Assembly: GCA_946647055.1 (NCBI GenBank)
Contig: CAMPCT010000148.1
Location: 1-5,607, forward strand
DNA from: an uncultured Atopobium sp.
GTDB taxonomy: Bacteria > Actinomycetota > Coriobacteriia > Coriobacteriales > Atopobiaceae
Direction of reading: 5' to 3'
DNA length: 5,607 nt
The position numbers and the translations under genes are program-made. The notes under the pieces were generated by a model. The model saw only the letters and a program-made list of their open reading frames with translations. It did no database searches and was not told where the DNA came from. This document shows, piece after piece, positions 4,362 to 5,607 of this stretch. The first letter of the stretch is position 1. Each line of letters begins with the position of its first letter.

Positions 4362-5607
4362 GTGGAGCTGACGCGGCTCATCGTCACCAAGCCCGACGGC
4401 ACCGTCGTCGGCGAGGTGGACCCGACGCGGCTCGTCGACGCGAGCGCGACGTCCGAGGTCAACGGCGAGCACTCGCTCACGCTCACCGCGCTGGACGAGT
4501 ACGCCAAGGGCGACCGCATCCTGTGGCGCGACGCGCGCGGCATCTGGCACGAGCACGTGGTCAACGCCTGCGACGCGTCCCACGAGGGCGGCGAGACCGT
4601 CTACGAGCACTACTGCGTCTGGTCGCTGCAGTACGACCTCGCGCAGACGTTCGTCACGGCGATGCCCGGCACGGGCGGCACGCCCGCCACGGCGCGCGGC
4701 GCGCTGGAGGCCGCGCTCGGCGGCACGGAGCGCTGGGGCGTCGGCACCGTCGACGTACTGTCGACCGGCAGCGCGTCCATGTGGCGCGTCAGCGGCTGGG
4801 ATGCCATCGGCACCCTCGTGAAGGTGTGGGGCGGCGAGGTCGACGCGACCATCGAGGTCGGGCTGACCGGCGTCGTGTCGCGCAGCGTGGACCTGCTCGC
4901 CCACGTCGGCACGACCGACGTGACACGCCGCTTCGACTTCGGCCACGACGTGTCCGGCATCCAGCGCACCGTGCTCGACGACCGCTGGACGGCGCGCGTG
5001 GTTCCGCTCGGCAAGGGCGAGGAGACCGACGCGGGCGGCTACGGTCGAAAGATCACGATCGAGAGCGTCAACGGCGGCGTCCCGTGGCTGGAGAACGCGG
5101 CCACCGTCCCGCTCGTGCGCCTGCCCTCGGGCGACGGCTACGAGATACCGGTGCAGGTGGTCGAGAACGGCGACATCGAGAGCCCGCAGGCGCTGAAGGA
5201 CTGGGCGCTCGCGCACCTCGACGAGTGGACCACGCCAAGGGTCAGCTACGAGCTGGACGTCCTGCAGATGACGCAGGCGGGCACCGGCGCGCAGGGCGTG
5301 TCCCTGGGCGACGAGGTCTACGTGGTCGACCGGGCGTTCGGCGGCGACGGGCTCGCGCTCGCGGCGCGCGTCGTGCGCGTCGAGGAGAGCCTGGTCGACC
5401 ACTCGCAGATGACGGTCACCATCAGCAACGTGCGCGACGGCCTCGGGCGTCAGCTCGGGAGCCTCGCGGGCGCCGTGTCGAGCCTGTCCGACGCCGTGGC
5501 CGCGCAGAACGAGTACCAGGCCAGTGCGGCATACATGGCCGCGCTCGTAGGGCGCCTGAACGACGAGATAAACGCCACCGGCGGCTACACCTACATCACG
5601 CAGGGCG
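4362..5607 (+). CDS. Tal / prophage endopeptidase-family tail tip protein, N-terminal 415 codons (runs off the window)
   Basis: GTG 4362 opens a frame that stays open to the window edge, giving 415 complete codons and one extra base. The protein begins ELTRLIVTKPDG, the strand-turn start of the phage minor structural / Prophage_tail (pfam06605-type) family that caps the tail tip below Dit. Other family marks are WSLQYDLAQTFV, SGWDAIGTLVKVWGGE, the end of the core with VSLGDEVYVVD (313-323) and MTVTISNVRDGLG. Residues about 362-404 (LGSLAGAVSSLSDAVAAQNE and on) look helical and coiled-coil-like, and the window ends in NATGGYTYITQG, typical of the start of the fibre-like C-terminal half. The family is named after peptidase-like members, but I see no clear catalytic motif here. 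It overlaps nothing if started at 4362, with a two-base gap after dit. Confidence 0.87.
   Translation, partial: MELTRLIVTKPDGTVVGEVDPTRLVDASATSEVNGEHSLTLTALDEYAKGDRILWRDARGIWHEHVVNACDASHEGGETVYEHYCVWSLQYDLAQTFVTAMPGTGGTPATARGALEAALGGTERWGVGTVDVLSTGSASMWRVSGWDAIGTLVKVWGGEVDATIEVGLTGVVSRSVDLLAHVGTTDVTRRFDFGHDVSGIQRTVLDDRWTARVVPLGKGEETDAGGYGRKITIESVNGGVPWLENAATVPLVRLPSGDGYEIPVQVVENGDIESPQALKDWALAHLDEWTTPRVSYELDVLQMTQAGTGAQGVSLGDEVYVVDRAFGGDGLALAARVVRVEESLVDHSQMTVTISNVRDGLGRQLGSLAGAVSSLSDAVAAQNEYQASAAYMAALVGRLNDEINATGGYTYITQG

Noticed and set aside
3960..5402. A 480-codon minus-strand open frame opposite dit and the Tal gene
   Set aside because: It is Arg/Ala/Asp/Val/His-rich with no recognisable domain. 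It lies antisense to two convincing tail genes, and long stop-free antisense frames are usual at this GC content.
1..5607. A hidden accessory or defence gene (moron) between tail genes
   Set aside because: Gaps are 13 bases or less and every gene fits the canonical siphovirus tail order, so there is no room for an extra gene. Only the region beyond 5607 could hold one.

Overview
This window is a compact, plus-strand stretch of the tail-morphogenesis module of a long-tailed, non-contractile (siphovirus-type) phage or prophage. It is very GC-rich (roughly two thirds G+C, with codon third positions mostly G or C), uses clear purine-rich Shine-Dalgarno sites and shows a GTG start. Protein style and codon use point to a high-GC actinobacterial host. 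A gut or oral Coriobacteriia (Olsenella/Collinsella/Eggerthella type) or a Bifidobacterium fits best, but that is inference and no host marker is present.

Layout from left to right: the last seven codons of an upstream gene (1-24); the major tail tube protein (35-637); a short tail assembly chaperone, the lambda gpG counterpart (651-968); a second chaperone part in the -1 frame, DUF5361-like and the lambda T counterpart (to 1381); a 750-residue tape measure protein (1385-3637); a distal tail (Dit) protein (3634-4359); and the first 415 codons of a Tal / prophage-endopeptidase-family tail protein that runs off the right edge (4362-5607). All genes are on one strand, separated by at most 13 bases or overlapping. 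No internal promoter is evident and there is no room for one between genes. There is no stretch of 300 bases without a gene, and I see no tRNA, CRISPR array, insertion sequence or attachment site.

How the genes work together: tail tube subunits polymerise around the tape measure protein, whose length sets tail length. The two chaperone forms, the short one and its frameshift extension, hold the tape measure and recruit tube subunits. Dit forms the hub at the tail tip and Tal forms the cap that contacts the host surface.

The most informative non-gene signal is at 959-1003. A run of five Gs (GGGGGAA) lies just before the stop codon of the first chaperone, followed six bases later by an imperfect hairpin. 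The downstream reading frame lies exactly in -1. Together these predict a programmed -1 frameshift making a 243-residue fusion. Two further structural observations are a precise 22-residue (2 x 11) repeat in the tape measure protein and a perfect 10-bp inverted repeat followed by TTTT inside the second chaperone gene. Otherwise the window is a conventional tail module. I did not find evidence of a new defence or accessory system.
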